A stretch of 60,260 nucleotides of DNA from Prevotellaceae bacterium (lineage in GTDB: Bacteria > Bacteroidota > Bacteroidia > Bacteroidales > Bacteroidaceae): positions 1 to 60,260 of the forward strand of contig JAISHB010000063.1 of assembly GCA_031262785.1 (NCBI GenBank). The letters are read 5' to 3'. The notes below the pieces were generated by a model, which ran no database searches, was not told where the DNA came from, and saw only the letters and a program-made list of their open reading frames with translations. Position numbers and translations under genes: made by a program. Of this stretch, positions 36,318 through 47,129 are shown piece by piece. How positions within the stretch are numbered: the stretch's first letter is position 1; each line of letters opens with the position of its first letter.

Positions 36318-36365
36318 TTTAACTTTATTAGAGAAGAAATAGTGGCCGCATTACACAGATTTGTT

Positions 36366-36373
36366 TATCTTTG
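36366..36373 (+). promoter_or_regulatory. -7 box of the uridine-kinase-like gene
   Basis: TATCTTTG matches TAnnTTTG, 32 nt before the ATG at 36406. Confidence 0.65.
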
Positions 36374-36405
36374 ATGCCGCATTATCGTATAAAAAAGAAT
36401 AACGT

Positions 36406-38079
36406 ATGACACACACGTTGCAAATTTGGTGCAAAAATAATAATATTTCTAAAGAATTTCCCATCGGCAGTTCACTTTTAGAGATTTACCAGGGTCTCCA
36501 ACTCGATTTTCCCTATCCGGCCGTTAGTGCCAAAGTGAATAACTGTTCGGAAGGGCTTCATTTCCGTGCCTTCACCAATAAAGACGTTGAATTTCTCGAC
36601 GTACGCGACCCTTCGGGCATGCGCACCTATGTGCGCAGTCTCTGCTTCGTGCTTTACAAGGCGGTGGGCGAGCTTTTCGAAGAAGCCAAGCTATACGTGG
36701 AGCATCCGGTCTCGAAAGGTTATTTTTGCGACCTGCAAATAGGGCGTCCGCTCACCGACGACGACGTGCTGGCCATTAAAGAGCGCATGCAAGCCATCAT
36801 TGCGCAAGACATTCCGTTCCGGCGCACCGAATGCCATACTTCGGATGCCGTGCGCATTTTCAAGGAGCGCGGCATGGATGACAAGGTGAAATTGCTGGAA
36901 ACCTCCGGTTCGGTCTATACCTATTATTATACGCTGGAAGATACCGTCGATTACTACTATGGTGCCCTGTTGCCTTCAACCGGCTACATCCGGTTGTTCG
37001 ACATCGTGAAGTATTCCGACGGCTTGCTCCTGCGCGTTCCCAATCGCAAAAATCCGTTGGTGCTCGAAGAGGTGGTCAAACAAGAAAAGATGCTGGACGT
37101 GTTCAAAGAGCATCTGGCTTGGAATCACATCATGGGATTGAGCAATGTGGGCGATGTCAACAAGATGTGCGCCGCCGGTCATGCCACCGACCTGATCAAC
37201 GTCGCCGAAGCGCTTCAAGAGAAGAAAATAGCCCGCATTGCAGACGATATCTACCGGCGCGGACAAGCACAGCGTCCGGTTAGGATGGTTTTGATTTCCG
37301 GCCCGTCGTCCTCGGGCAAAACCACCTTTAGTAAACGGCTTTCGGTGCAATTAATGACCAACGGATTGCGTCCCTATCCCATCTCGTTAGACAACTACTT
37401 TTTGGAGCGCGATCAAACCCCCAGACTTCCCGATGGCGACTTCGACTACGAATCGCTCCATGCACTCGACCTCGACTTGTTCGAGCAACAGCTGCAAGCG
37501 GTGCTGCGCGGCCAGGAGGTGGAGCTTCCCCGCTACAATTTCGGCACGGGCAAGAAAGAGTATCGCGGCGACAAACTTCGACTCGACGACCGCAGCATCC
37601 TGGTCATCGAGGGAATACATGCGCTTAATCCGGCGCTAACGGCCTGCTTGCCTGCCGATAGCAAATATCAAATCTACGTTTCGGCGCTTACTACCATCTC
37701 GCTGGACGATCACAACTGGATTCCCACCACCGACAACCGGTTGGTACGCCGCATCATTCGCGATTTCAACTATCGCGGCTATTCGGCACAAGAAACCATC
37801 TCGCGCTGGCCCAGCGTACGCAAGGGGGAAGATCGCTGGATATTTCCCTATCAGGAGAATGCGGATGTGATGTTCAACTCTGCCCTGCTGTTTGAATTTG
37901 CCGTGTTGCGGACACACATCGAACCCATCTTGAATAATGTGCCCCGCAATTGCCCCGAATATTCCGAAGCGCACCGCCTGCTGAAATTTATCCGCTACTT
38001 CACTCCCATACAAGGCAAAGAGATACCTCCCACCTCGCTTCTACGGGAGTTTTTGGGTGGAAGCAGCTTTAAATATTAG
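36406..38079 (+). CDS. nucleoside (uridine kinase-like) kinase with N-terminal TGS/ThrRS-like domains
   Basis: 557 residues. Residues about 1-270 resemble the TGS and second additional domains of threonyl-tRNA synthetase: an N-terminal ubiquitin-like part, then FRRTECHTSDAVRIFKERG. The kinase domain starts at VRMVLISGPSSSGKTTFSKR (Walker A) and continues with ISLDNYFLERDQTPR and ILVIEGIHALNP, as in uridine kinase/phosphoribulokinase proteins. This TGS-kinase fusion is widespread in Bacteroidetes, usually annotated nucleoside kinase; the true substrate is not established from sequence. It lies 66 bp upstream of the histidine-kinase-like gene on the same strand. Confidence 0.9.
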   Translation: MTHTLQIWCKNNNISKEFPIGSSLLEIYQGLQLDFPYPAVSAKVNNCSEGLHFRAFTNKDVEFLDVRDPSGMRTYVRSLCFVLYKAVGELFEEAKLYVEHPVSKGYFCDLQIGRPLTDDDVLAIKERMQAIIAQDIPFRRTECHTSDAVRIFKERGMDDKVKLLETSGSVYTYYYTLEDTVDYYYGALLPSTGYIRLFDIVKYSDGLLLRVPNRKNPLVLEEVVKQEKMLDVFKEHLAWNHIMGLSNVGDVNKMCAAGHATDLINVAEALQEKKIARIADDIYRRGQAQRPVRMVLISGPSSSGKTTFSKRLSVQLMTNGLRPYPISLDNYFLERDQTPRLPDGDFDYESLHALDLDLFEQQLQAVLRGQEVELPRYNFGTGKKEYRGDKLRLDDRSILVIEGIHALNPALTACLPADSKYQIYVSALTTISLDDHNWIPTTDNRLVRRIIRDFNYRGYSAQETISRWPSVRKGEDRWIFPYQENADVMFNSALLFEFAVLRTHIEPILNNVPRNCPEYSEAHRLLKFIRYFTPIQGKEIPPTSLLREFLGGSSFKY

Positions 38080-38088
38080 CCGCTCCCC

Positions 38089-38122
38089 CCTTTTACCCAC
38101 GATCCATCCACCTTTTACCCAC
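38089..38122. repeat. two-copy 22-bp direct repeat
   Basis: CCTTTTACCCAC occurs at 38089 and 38111, exactly 22 bp apart, in the 65-bp gap between the kinase and the histidine-kinase-like gene. The period equals that of the array at 56507. Confidence 0.6.
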
Positions 38123-38144
38123 CATCAACTAAGATATACTTGTT

Positions 38145-39656
38145 ATGAAAAAAACCTTTTTAGTATTGGTTGCCTGCTCTTTTTCGCTCCTGCTTTGGGC
38201 ACAAAGCTCCTCTTCTCTGCAAGCCGGCGACTATCAAAGACAAGCAGAGAACAGTTTGAAACAGAAAGAATTCACCAAGGCGCGCTCGCTCTTCCTCAAA
38301 GCCAGCGAGGTCTATTCAACCCGAAAAGAGTATGATAAAGCGGTGGCATGCGGCTTGCAAGTTGCGCAGCTCTACCTGCGCGAGAATTACTATTCGTATG
38401 CTTTTGAGCGGTGCGCCGCGCTGGAGTATATGATTACCCAAGGCGAGAAACAGTCGGGCAACCCTCTGCCCCACCTCATTTATGCCATCAACAAAGAACG
38501 AATGCTCATCTATCTTGCGCAAAAACGGCAGGAACCGGCCAAACTCTACCTCGGTCATATTCAGGAAAATGCCCGGGCTGCCAAAAACGATTCGATCAAC
38601 GAAGATTTGCTCTACACACAAGCCAACTACTACTACACCTTCGGTTTAAACGAGCAGGGAGACCACTGTTTCACTCAACTGACAGACCGCTACCGTCAAC
38701 AGCACAATCAAGCCAAGTTGGGCGAATCTTATCGCAAACTTATCGCCATTGCCTCCAAAACCAACAATACCCGCCTGCTCACACGCGCCTACGAGAAGTT
38801 TACCGCCTGGAACGATTCGGCACAGGCGCTCGCTGCGCAGAAAGAGTGGAATGCTTTGCAGCAACAGTATCAGGCCGGCCAACAAACCATTCAAGAGAAG
38901 GAGAAGGCGCTCTCGGGCAAACAGACCATCATCATCGGCCTTTGCGTGCTGGCCGTCTTGTTGGTGGCGTTGTTGTTGCTGGCCGGTGCAGTACTGCTCC
39001 GCTACCTGGCACTCACCCGCAAACAGAAAAAAGCCATCCGCATCGCCGGCGACCACAATGAACTCAAAACCCGCTTCATTCAGAACATATCGGCGCAGAT
39101 GGAACCGACGCTCAACACACTGGATGCCTCGCAGCCGGGTGTACGTGCGCTGCACACCTTCGCCGCACACATACAGGAACTTTCCGAATTAGAGAACAGT
39201 CTCTCCCAGACGTATGAGATGAGTGAAATCAATGTGCTGACTTTCTGCGAAGGCTTGATGGACAATGTCCGTCCGCTGTTGAAACCCGAAGTGACTACCG
39301 CTGTGAACGCGCCCAAGCTCAGCATAAAAACCAATCCCGAACAGTTGGCGCGTATCTTAAGTCACCTGCTGGGCAATGCGGCCGAATTCACGCCCGAAGG
39401 GGGCAAGATAGGACTCGATTATAAGAAGCGGGGAGCGCACACGCAGCAGTTTATTGTCAGCGATACCGGTCCGGGCGTTCCCGAAGCGTTGCGCGACAAT
39501 CTGTTCAAGCCCTTCACCGAAGTGAAAGACCTTACACAGGGCGACGGATTGGGTCTTCCCATCTGCGCTCTGGTTGCCACCAAGATGAACGGAACACTCA
39601 GTTTAGAGAGCAGCTACACCAAAGGATGCCGCTTTGTGTTGGAATTGCATGTGTAG
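38145..39656 (+). CDS. TPR-sensor histidine-kinase-like protein lacking the phospho-acceptor histidine
   Basis: 503 residues. Signal peptide MKKTFLVLVACSFSLLLWAQ, then a periplasmic helical TPR-like region (about 25-255, with AENSLKQKEFTKARSLFLKA), one membrane segment (261-286) and a cytosolic kinase-like part. The HisKA box reads RFIQNISAQMEPTLNTLD: Ala317 sits where kinases of this group have the phosphorylated His (typically NISHQIRTPL). The ATPase domain looks intact, with N box LSHLLGNAAEF, G1 DTGPGVP and G2 GDGLGLPI. It may therefore be a pseudokinase or signal through a partner. No response regulator is adjacent. It ends 15 bp from the convergent miaA. Confidence 0.85.
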   Translation: MKKTFLVLVACSFSLLLWAQSSSSLQAGDYQRQAENSLKQKEFTKARSLFLKASEVYSTRKEYDKAVACGLQVAQLYLRENYYSYAFERCAALEYMITQGEKQSGNPLPHLIYAINKERMLIYLAQKRQEPAKLYLGHIQENARAAKNDSINEDLLYTQANYYYTFGLNEQGDHCFTQLTDRYRQQHNQAKLGESYRKLIAIASKTNNTRLLTRAYEKFTAWNDSAQALAAQKEWNALQQQYQAGQQTIQEKEKALSGKQTIIIGLCVLAVLLVALLLLAGAVLLRYLALTRKQKKAIRIAGDHNELKTRFIQNISAQMEPTLNTLDASQPGVRALHTFAAHIQELSELENSLSQTYEMSEINVLTFCEGLMDNVRPLLKPEVTTAVNAPKLSIKTNPEQLARILSHLLGNAAEFTPEGGKIGLDYKKRGAHTQQFIVSDTGPGVPEALRDNLFKPFTEVKDLTQGDGLGLPICALVATKMNGTLSLESSYTKGCRFVLELHV

Positions 39657-39671
39657 CTTGCCGCACAAAAC

Positions 39672-40568
39672 TCAGGGAAGAGTTGCTTTCACCCACTGCA
39701 CGAGGGTCTGTTCCTCTTGGGGATGAAACCATCGGATTTGCTCGTCCTGCTTAAACCACGTCATTTGTTTGCGTGCATAGATGCGGCTGTTTTGCTTGAT
39801 TTTCTCGACGGCAAAGGGAAGCGTCCAGTTGCCCTCGAAGTAGTTGAACAACTCTTTGTAACCAACGGTGTTCAGGGCATTGAGCGCACGATGGGAATAA
39901 AGACGCCGCGCCTCTTCGAGTAATCCCTCCTCCATCATAGCATCCACCCGCCGATTGATGCGGTCGTAGAGTTCTTCGCGGTCGCGCCGCAGTCCGACCT
40001 TTAGAATCGAAAAGGGACGGGGCTTGGGTTGACGGATGCGAAAGGAGGTGTAGGTTTTTCCGGTCATGTAGCAGATTTCCAGCGCATGGATGACCCTTTT
40101 GGGATTCTTCCGGTCTACCTGTTGATAGTAATCGGGGTCGAACAGCTTCAGCTCGGCGCAGAGCGGTTCCAATCCCTCGGTTTGGTAGCGGTGGAGCAGC
40201 AACGTGCGTGTTTCCTCGTCAACGGTAGGAATGTCGTCGATACCGTTACATACCGCATCGATATAGAGCATGGAGCCGCCCGTAAGCAGCACCGTTTCGT
40301 GTTGGGTAAACAGGGTGGGAAGGAGTTGAAGAACTTCTTGTTCGTAGCGGGCGGCACTGTAGTAGTCGGTCAGTTGCAGTGTGCCAATCAGGTAGTGTTT
40401 AACTCGTTGAAGTTGCTCGGGAGTGGGAGCGGCCGTACCTATTTTTAAATCGGCGTAGAGTTGGCGCGAGTCGGCAGAGACAATGCAAGTGTGAAGTTGT
40501 TCGGCCAGGCGTAGGCTTAATTGGGTTTTACCTACGCCTGTGGGGCCAAGAAGAACCAGAAGTGTCAT
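39672..40568 (-). CDS. miaA: tRNA dimethylallyltransferase
   Basis: 298 residues. The P-loop is [20 protein letters not shown], followed by [20 protein letters not shown], the MiaA isopentenyl-acceptor signature. It transfers a dimethylallyl group to A37 of tRNAs reading U-starting codons. Its ATG overlaps the preceding stop (ATGA), so it is translationally coupled as the last gene of the lpx operon. Confidence 0.96.
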   Translation of the reverse strand: MTLLVLLGPTGVGKTQLSLRLAEQLHTCIVSADSRQLYADLKIGTAAPTPEQLQRVKHYLIGTLQLTDYYSAARYEQEVLQLLPTLFTQHETVLLTGGSMLYIDAVCNGIDDIPTVDEETRTLLLHRYQTEGLEPLCAELKLFDPDYYQQVDRKNPKRVIHALEICYMTGKTYTSFRIRQPKPRPFSILKVGLRRDREELYDRINRRVDAMMEEGLLEEARRLYSHRALNALNTVGYKELFNYFEGNWTLPFAVEKIKQNSRIYARKQMTWFKQDEQIRWFHPQEEQTLVQWVKATLP

Positions 40569-41104
40569 TCCTCATTCACACTCCCTGCTCCCATGTCGAA
40601 ACCTTCCGGATCGAACTCTTCCAGATCGAAGTCTTGATCGCCATAGAAGTTTTCGTCCAAATCGAGGGAGTTTCCGGCGGTGGTTAGCTCTTCGAAGTCT
40701 ACGGTTTGTTTGGGTGGGTTTCCCTCTTTCTTGGTGCAGCGCGCCCCTTCAATCTCTTTGCCGGTGATGATTTCGCTCAGTTCGATGAAGAAACAACGCT
40801 CCGTGAGGTTGTCGAAGATGTAGAGTAACTTTTGCCGTTCATCCTCCACCAGTTCGTTCAGGAGAGTTTCTTTCATCACCCAGCTGTCGGTTTCGGGATT
40901 GTCGTCCATCGCTTCGAGGGTGATTTCTTGTTTTTTCTCCCAGTCATCGTCGCAGATGAAGAAGGAGGTCATTTGGTCGTCGGCAAAACCCACCGATGCC
41001 AATATGGCTTTGTGCAGCTCGTAGAAAGTGGCTTCGGGGTCTATTTGAATTTCGCGTACGAAGTCGTCTGCTTCGTCACTGATAAGTGTAAATCGATAAA
41101 TCAT
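40565..41104 (-). CDS. plasmid pRiA4b ORF-3-like protein
   Basis: 179 residues. It begins [20 protein letters not shown] and contains [16 protein letters not shown], typical of the pRiA4b ORF-3 (IS1096 TnpR-like) fold found as a stand-alone cytosolic protein in many bacteria. The C-terminal ~45 residues are very acidic ([20 protein letters not shown]). Function unknown. It lies 7 bp after lpxA and overlaps miaA by four bases, a placement that may be conserved in Bacteroidales; its membership in the lpx operon is not explained. Confidence 0.8.
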   Translation of the reverse strand: MIYRFTLISDEADDFVREIQIDPEATFYELHKAILASVGFADDQMTSFFICDDDWEKKQEITLEAMDDNPETDSWVMKETLLNELVEDERQKLLYIFDNLTERCFFIELSEIITGKEIEGARCTKKEGNPPKQTVDFEELTTAGNSLDLDENFYGDQDFDLEEFDPEGFDMGAGSVNEE

Positions 41105-41111
41105 AACTTAA

Positions 41112-41879
41112 TTACTTAATTATTCCTCGTTCCGAGTTGCGGATGAAGTCGACGATATAAGTAATCTCGGGCGTAGCCGGAAGTTCTTCTTCAATCTTCT
41201 TCAGTGCCTCGGTGGTGTTTAGACCGCTTTGATAGATGATGCGGTATGCGTTGTGAATGGTCTCGATGGTTTCGTTTGAGAAACCGCGGCGGCGCAGACC
41301 GATGATGTTGATGCCGCTGTATGTAATCGGATCGCGTCCGGCAATAATATAAGGAGGGATGTCTTTGCTGAAGCGGCAACCGCCCTGAATCATGCCGTAT
41401 CCTCCCACGCGGCAAAACTGGTGCATCAACACCGAGGCGCTAATGATGGAGTGGTCGTCAATGACAATCTCGCCCGCCATTTTAGTGGAGTTGCCGATGA
41501 TGCAGTCGTTGCCGATGGTGGAGTCGTGTGCCACGTGTACGCTCTCCATCAGCAGGTTGTTGTTGCCCACGAGGGTTTGGCCTTTGGCTGCCGTGCCCCG
41601 GTTGATGGTGACGTTTTCACGAATGATGTTGTGGTGGCCGATGACGGCAGTCGTCTCTTCTCCTTTAAACTTCAAATCTTGGGGAATGGCACCGATGACG
41701 GCACCGGGAAAGACGGTGTTTCCGTTGCCCATGCGGGTACCATACAAGAGGTTGGCGTGGGACATGAGGACGTTGTTATCGCCGATGATTACATTCTTAT
41801 CAATAAAGACAAACGGAGCAACTTCCACATTGGCGCCGAGTTTTGCTTCGGGATGAATATATGCTAAGGGACTTATCAT
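41112..41879 (-). CDS. lpxA: UDP-N-acetylglucosamine acyltransferase
   Basis: 255 residues of left-handed beta-helix hexapeptide repeats (PEAKLGANVEVAPFVFID, GDNNVLMSHANLLYG). The catalytic His lies in LLMESVHVAHDSTIGN, and the C-terminal helical domain begins GLRRRGFSNETIETI. It performs the first acylation of lipid A synthesis in the cytosol. Located 8 bp after lpxC-fabZ. Confidence 0.96.
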   Translation of the reverse strand: MISPLAYIHPEAKLGANVEVAPFVFIDKNVIIGDNNVLMSHANLLYGTRMGNGNTVFPGAVIGAIPQDLKFKGEETTAVIGHHNIIRENVTINRGTAAKGQTLVGNNNLLMESVHVAHDSTIGNDCIIGNSTKMAGEIVIDDHSIISASVLMHQFCRVGGYGMIQGGCRFSKDIPPYIIAGRDPITYSGINIIGLRRRGFSNETIETIHNAYRIIYQSGLNTTEALKKIEEELPATPEITYIVDFIRNSERGIIK

Positions 41880-41887
41880 GAAAACGG

Positions 41888-43273
<1,386 letters not shown>

Positions 43274-43279
43274 GGACAA

Positions 43280-44323
43280 TTACTTAAGTTGTTGTTGTTG
43301 TTTGATTTCATTTAGTTCTTTCCGCAGCCGGCGTATCTCTTGAAGCATATCGGGCAAGCTGCGCAGCGCCACCGATGTTTTGAAATACTGTTTCATCTCT
43401 ACGGGAGGTGTGCCGATGAGTTGACTGCCCTCTTTCAAATCGCCCGGAACACCCGATTGTGCTCCCAGCCCCACACGATTCCCGATGCGACTGTGTCCGG
43501 CAATGCCTACCTGTCCGCCAAACATGCACCACTCGCCCACTTTCGTGGAGCCGGCAATACCTGCTTGCGCCGCAATCACGGTGTGCGCACCGATTTCGTC
43601 ATTGTGTGCAATCTGGATGAGATTGTCCAACTTCACGCCCCGACGAATCACCGTGGCATTCATCGTGGCGCGGTCAATGCAGGTGTTGGCACCCACCTCC
43701 ACATCGTCTTCGATCAGTACGTTGCCTATTTGCGGTATCTTTTCATATCCCTCGGCGGTGGGTGCAAAGCCGAAACCGTCGGAACCCACTACGCAACCCG
43801 AGTGAAGGATGCAGCGGTTGCCGATGCGACATTCGGAGTAGATGTTGACGCCCGCATAGAGGATGCACTCGTTTCCCACCTGCACTCCGTCACCAATGTT
43901 GGTATTGGGATAGATTTGCGTGTCGTCGCCAATCACGGCATCCTCGCCGATGGTGGCAAAGGCACCGATATAGACCCGCTTGCCTATCTTGGCCGTCGAG
44001 GCAACAAATGCTTGCGGATGCACACCCGTCTTCTTTGCCTTGCTTTGTTGGTAGAGTTTGAGCAACTTAGCCAACCCTTCGTAGGCGTTGTCTACCCGAA
44101 TGAGTGTAGAGCGGATGGGGTGTTCGCCCACAAAATCGCGGTTCACCAACACGATAGACGACTGTGTACTATATATATAAGGTGTATACTTCGGATTAGA
44201 CAAAAAAGAAATCGCCCCTGTCACGCCTTCCTCAATTTTAGCAAAAGCATGTACAGTTACGTTCTCGTCTCCCACAATCTCGCCCTGGAGAAATGTAGCT
44301 ATTTGTTTGGCAGAGAATTCCAT
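43280..44323 (-). CDS. lpxD: UDP-3-O-(3-hydroxyacyl)glucosamine N-acyltransferase
   Basis: 347 residues. An N-terminal domain ([20 protein letters not shown]) is followed by hexapeptide repeats ([38 protein letters not shown]) and a C-terminal coiled tail rich in Q and K. HNDEIG holds the catalytic His. Third step of lipid A assembly. First gene of the lpxD-lpxC/fabZ-lpxA-ORF3-miaA operon; its promoter must lie in the 75-bp gap after uvrB, where only a weak box is seen. Confidence 0.96.
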   Translation of the reverse strand: MEFSAKQIATFLQGEIVGDENVTVHAFAKIEEGVTGAISFLSNPKYTPYIYSTQSSIVLVNRDFVGEHPIRSTLIRVDNAYEGLAKLLKLYQQSKAKKTGVHPQAFVASTAKIGKRVYIGAFATIGEDAVIGDDTQIYPNTNIGDGVQVGNECILYAGVNIYSECRIGNRCILHSGCVVGSDGFGFAPTAEGYEKIPQIGNVLIEDDVEVGANTCIDRATMNATVIRRGVKLDNLIQIAHNDEIGAHTVIAAQAGIAGSTKVGEWCMFGGQVGIAGHSRIGNRVGLGAQSGVPGDLKEGSQLIGTPPVEMKQYFKTSVALRSLPDMLQEIRRLRKELNEIKQQQQLK

Positions 44324-44398
44324 TAGTTACTGATAGTTGGGTGATTTCGAGGTGCAAATAACGGATTTTTTTTCCATATTTACTTAACACAACGCCGA

Positions 44399-46441
44399 TT
44401 ATTTTAGTGTGTCGAGCAGTTGCTCCAGTTTCAAAACTTCGTCGCGATAGTGTGCAGCCTCCATGAAGTCGAGTTTCTTCGCCGCATCGCGCATAAGCTT
44501 GCGGGTGCGCTGGATGCTCTTTTCGAGTTGCGGACGCGACATAAACTGCACAATGGGATCGGCAGCCACCCAGGCGCCGCTCTCTTGTTCGAAGTAGGGA
44601 TGTACCGCCGCCGCTCCTCCTGCCGCCGCCGAATCGGCGGTGTGCGCCCCCAAGAGAGAGGCGTTTTGCGCCTTCACGATTTGTCGGGGCGTGATGCCGT
44701 GCTCGACGTTGTAGCGCAGCTGCTTTTCGCGGCGACGATTGGTCTCGTCGATGGTCAGTTGCATGCTTTCGGTCAGATGATCGGCATACATAATCACCGT
44801 GCCGTGGATGTTGCGCGCCGCCCGTCCGGCCGTTTGGGTGAGCGAACGGTGCGAACGCAGAAATCCCTCCTTGTCGGCATCCAGGATAGCGACGAGCGAC
44901 ACCTCGGGCAAGTCTAATCCCTCGCGCAGCAGGTTTACGCCCACCAACACGTCGTAAGTGCCGGCACGCAGATCGGCCATGATTTGCACGCGCTCGAGCG
45001 TGGTGACATCGCTGTGGATGTAGTTGCATCGGATGTGGTGATTCAGCAGATATTCCGTCAGTTCTTCGGCCATGCGTTTGGTCAGCGTGGTCACCAGGGT
45101 GCGTTCGCCGCACGCGGTACGTTGCCGAATCTCTTCCATCAGGTCGTCGATTTGATGGTGACTGGGACGGACGTCGATGATTGGATCGAGCAGGCCGGTG
45201 GGACGAATCACCTGTTCCACCACCACACCTTCGGAGCGCGCCAGCTCGTAGTCGGCGGGTGTGGCACTGACAAAGATGAGTTGTCCGGTCATGGCCTCAA
45301 ACTCTTCGAAGGTGAGCGGGCGATTGTCTTTGGCTGCCGGCAGGCGGAAGCCATATTCCACCAGATTCTCTTTGCGGGCGCGGTCGCCGCCGTACATGGC
45401 GCGCAGTTGCGGAATGGTGACGTGGCTTTCGTCGATGACGGTGAGGAAATCTTTGGGAAAGAAATCGAGCAGACAGTAGGGACGGGTGCCGGCCGGGCGT
45501 CCGTCGAAGTAGCGCGAGTAGTTTTCGATGCCGGCACAATGTCCCAGCTCGCGCAGCATCTCCATGTCGTAGGTCACCCGCTCGTAGAGCCGTTTGGCCT
45601 CCAGCATCCGTCCCTGCTCTTCAAACCACTGCACCTGCCGGTGCAGGTCGTCTTCGATTTGATGAATGGCGCGCAGGGTGCTCTCTTTGGTGGTCATGAA
45701 CAGATTGGCCGGATAAATCTTGTAGTCGTCGAACACACCGGTGGAGGTGCCGGTGGCGGGATCAATCTCTTCGATGCGCTCCACCTCGTCGTCCCAGTAG
45801 CTGATGCGCACCACGGCGTCGGTGTAGGCCAGATACACGTCGACGGTGTCGCCCTTCACGCGGAAAGCACCCCGCTCGGGCGCCATGTCGTTGCGCACAT
45901 AAAGCGACTCCACCAAGCGACGCAACAACACGTTGCGGGTAAAGTGTTTGCCCCGTTGCAACTCGATGACGTTTTCGTAGAAGTCGGCCGGATTACCCAT
46001 GCCGTAGATGCAGGAGACGGAGGCCACCACAATGACATCGCTGCGTCCGCTCAGCAACGCCGAGGTGGCGGCCAGCCGAAGCTTATCAATCTCGTCGTTG
46101 ATTTGAAGATCTTTCTCGATGTAGAGGTCGGACGAGGGCAGGTAGGCCTCGGGTTGGTAGTAGTCGTAGTACGACACGTAATATTCCACGGCATTGTGGG
46201 GGAAAAACGCCTTAAACTCGCTGTAGAGCTGCGCGGCCAGCGTCTTGTTGTGACTGAGCACCAACGTGGGTTTGTTCACCCGGGCTATGACATTGGCAAT
46301 GGTGAATGTTTTTCCCGATCCGGTCACGCCCAGCAGCGTTTGCGCCGGCACGCCCGCGAGCACCCCTTCGGAGAGTTGGGCAATGGCCTCGGGTTGGTCG
46401 CCCGTGGGTTGGTAGGCTGATGTGAGAGTGAAGCTATTCAA
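44399..46441 (-). CDS. uvrB: excinuclease ABC subunit B, TTG start
   Basis: 680 residues starting at a TTG (46441): L/M-NSFTLTSAYQPTGDQPEA aligns with UvrB N-termini such as MNxFxLTSxYxPTGDQPxA. Walker A is GVTGSGKT (38-45). YYVSYYDYYQPEAYLP is the beta-hairpin that clamps damaged DNA, helicase motifs continue through LLREGLDLPEVSLVAILDAD, and a UVR domain (LDFMEAAHYRDEVLKLEQLL) ends the chain. The same frame stays open for another 130 codons, but these lie upstream of a perfect -7 box and run through a 42-bp tandem array, so they are not coding. The gene acts in nucleotide excision repair; it is monocistronic. Confidence 0.95.
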   Translation of the reverse strand: MNSFTLTSAYQPTGDQPEAIAQLSEGVLAGVPAQTLLGVTGSGKTFTIANVIARVNKPTLVLSHNKTLAAQLYSEFKAFFPHNAVEYYVSYYDYYQPEAYLPSSDLYIEKDLQINDEIDKLRLAATSALLSGRSDVIVVASVSCIYGMGNPADFYENVIELQRGKHFTRNVLLRRLVESLYVRNDMAPERGAFRVKGDTVDVYLAYTDAVVRISYWDDEVERIEEIDPATGTSTGVFDDYKIYPANLFMTTKESTLRAIHQIEDDLHRQVQWFEEQGRMLEAKRLYERVTYDMEMLRELGHCAGIENYSRYFDGRPAGTRPYCLLDFFPKDFLTVIDESHVTIPQLRAMYGGDRARKENLVEYGFRLPAAKDNRPLTFEEFEAMTGQLIFVSATPADYELARSEGVVVEQVIRPTGLLDPIIDVRPSHHQIDDLMEEIRQRTACGERTLVTTLTKRMAEELTEYLLNHHIRCNYIHSDVTTLERVQIMADLRAGTYDVLVGVNLLREGLDLPEVSLVAILDADKEGFLRSHRSLTQTAGRAARNIHGTVIMYADHLTESMQLTIDETNRRREKQLRYNVEHGITPRQIVKAQNASLLGAHTADSAAAGGAAAVHPYFEQESGAWVAADPIVQFMSRPQLEKSIQRTRKLMRDAAKKLDFMEAAHYRDEVLKLEQLLDTLK

Positions 46442-46482
46442 TGTTGTGGACGGTTGCCACCCATTTGGGTGCGAAAGTGATG

Positions 46483-46490
46483 CAAAGGTA
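46483..46490 (-). promoter_or_regulatory. uvrB: -7 box of uvrB
   Basis: The minus strand reads TACCTTTG, a perfect TAnnTTTG, 41 nt before the TTG start. Its position rules out any start further upstream in the long frame. Confidence 0.75.
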
Positions 46491-46515
46491 ATCAAAATGC
46501 GGCAACTCCGCTCGG

Positions 46516-46891
46516 ATTGTATCCAAGTCATTTTCTTCGCGCAACGATCGTTCTTCTGTTGTGTTGCGCTCATTTCCGCCGCGCAATGACCGTTCTTCTG
46601 TTGTATTATGCTCATTTCCGCCGCGCAATGACCGCTTTTTAGTTGTATTGTGATCATTTCCGCCGCGCAATAATCGTTTTTTAGTTGTATTGTGATCATT
46701 TCCGCCGCGCAATGACCGCTTTTTAGTTGTATTGTGATCATTTCCACCGCGCAATGACCGCTTTTTAGTTGTATTGTGATCATTTCCGTCGCGCAATGAT
46801 CGTTTTTTAGTTGTATTGTGATCATTTCCACCGCGCAATGACCGTTCTACAGTTGTGTTGCGTTCATTTCCGCCGCGCAATGACCGTTTTT
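46516..46891. repeat. 42-bp tandem array upstream of uvrB, nine units
   Basis: GCGCAA starts at 46539, 46581, 46623, 46665, 46707, 46749, 46791, 46833 and 46875, exactly 42 bp apart. Units share TTGTATTGTGATCATTTCC and end GCGCAATGACCG with small changes. Because 42 is a multiple of three, every frame gives a 14-residue repeat (for example EMITIQLKSGHCAA on the minus strand); these are artefacts. The array lies 25-400 bp upstream of the uvrB -7 box. Confidence 0.95.
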
Positions 46892-46935
46892 CCTACGGAG
46901 CGGGAGGGTTGCTTGTAGTAATAAGGGGGTTATGA

Positions 46936-46969
46936 AAAGGCTGCCTGTTCTCGCGAGCAAGCAGCCTTC
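46936..46969 (-). terminator. hairpin, left copy of a 34-bp direct repeat flanking the TA remnant
   Basis: AAGGCTGC and GCAGCCTT are the arms of an 8-bp stem. The 34-bp block is repeated with a single G/A difference at 47364-47397. On the minus strand it follows the toxin remnant's stop by about 25 bp. Confidence 0.75.
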
Positions 46970-46992
46970 ATTCGTACGGGTTTACCGATTCG

Positions 46993-47129
46993 CTATCGCT
47001 TATTGAGGAATAAATCCAATCCTTGTTTGCGATAGAATTCAAATTTGGCGTCGCTGGAAATTAGGGGGAGATGTTCGGTTAGGGCGTGGGAAATAATTAC
47101 GTGGTCGGAGGGGTCTGTATGCTTGGTGT
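46993..47129 (-). pseudogene. C-terminal remnant of a PIN-domain (VapC-like) toxin
   Basis: The minus strand encodes TDPSDHVIISHALTEHLPLI, then SSDAKFEFYRKQGLDLFLNK and a final R before the stop at 46993. This is the C-terminal third of a PIN toxin: DPSDHVIISHA carries the third conserved acidic residue and LISSDAKF the fourth. The first ~80-90 residues, including the first two catalytic acids, are missing; the coding match begins directly at the stop codon of the antitoxin gene. No start codon is available in frame. It is therefore a deletion remnant, not an active nuclease. Remnant status is strongly supported; the family call rests on these motifs. Confidence 0.8.

Noticed and set aside
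38145-39656. Frameshift or sequencing error as cause of the missing kinase histidine
   Set aside because: The frame, the surrounding HisKA residues and the ATPase boxes are all intact, so a single codon difference rather than a frameshift explains it; this does not rule out a point error.
46442-46831. Long in-frame extension of uvrB made of 14-residue repeats
   Set aside because: It crosses a perfect -7 box and a 42-bp nucleotide array; UvrB homology starts at the TTG at 46441, so the extension is not coding.
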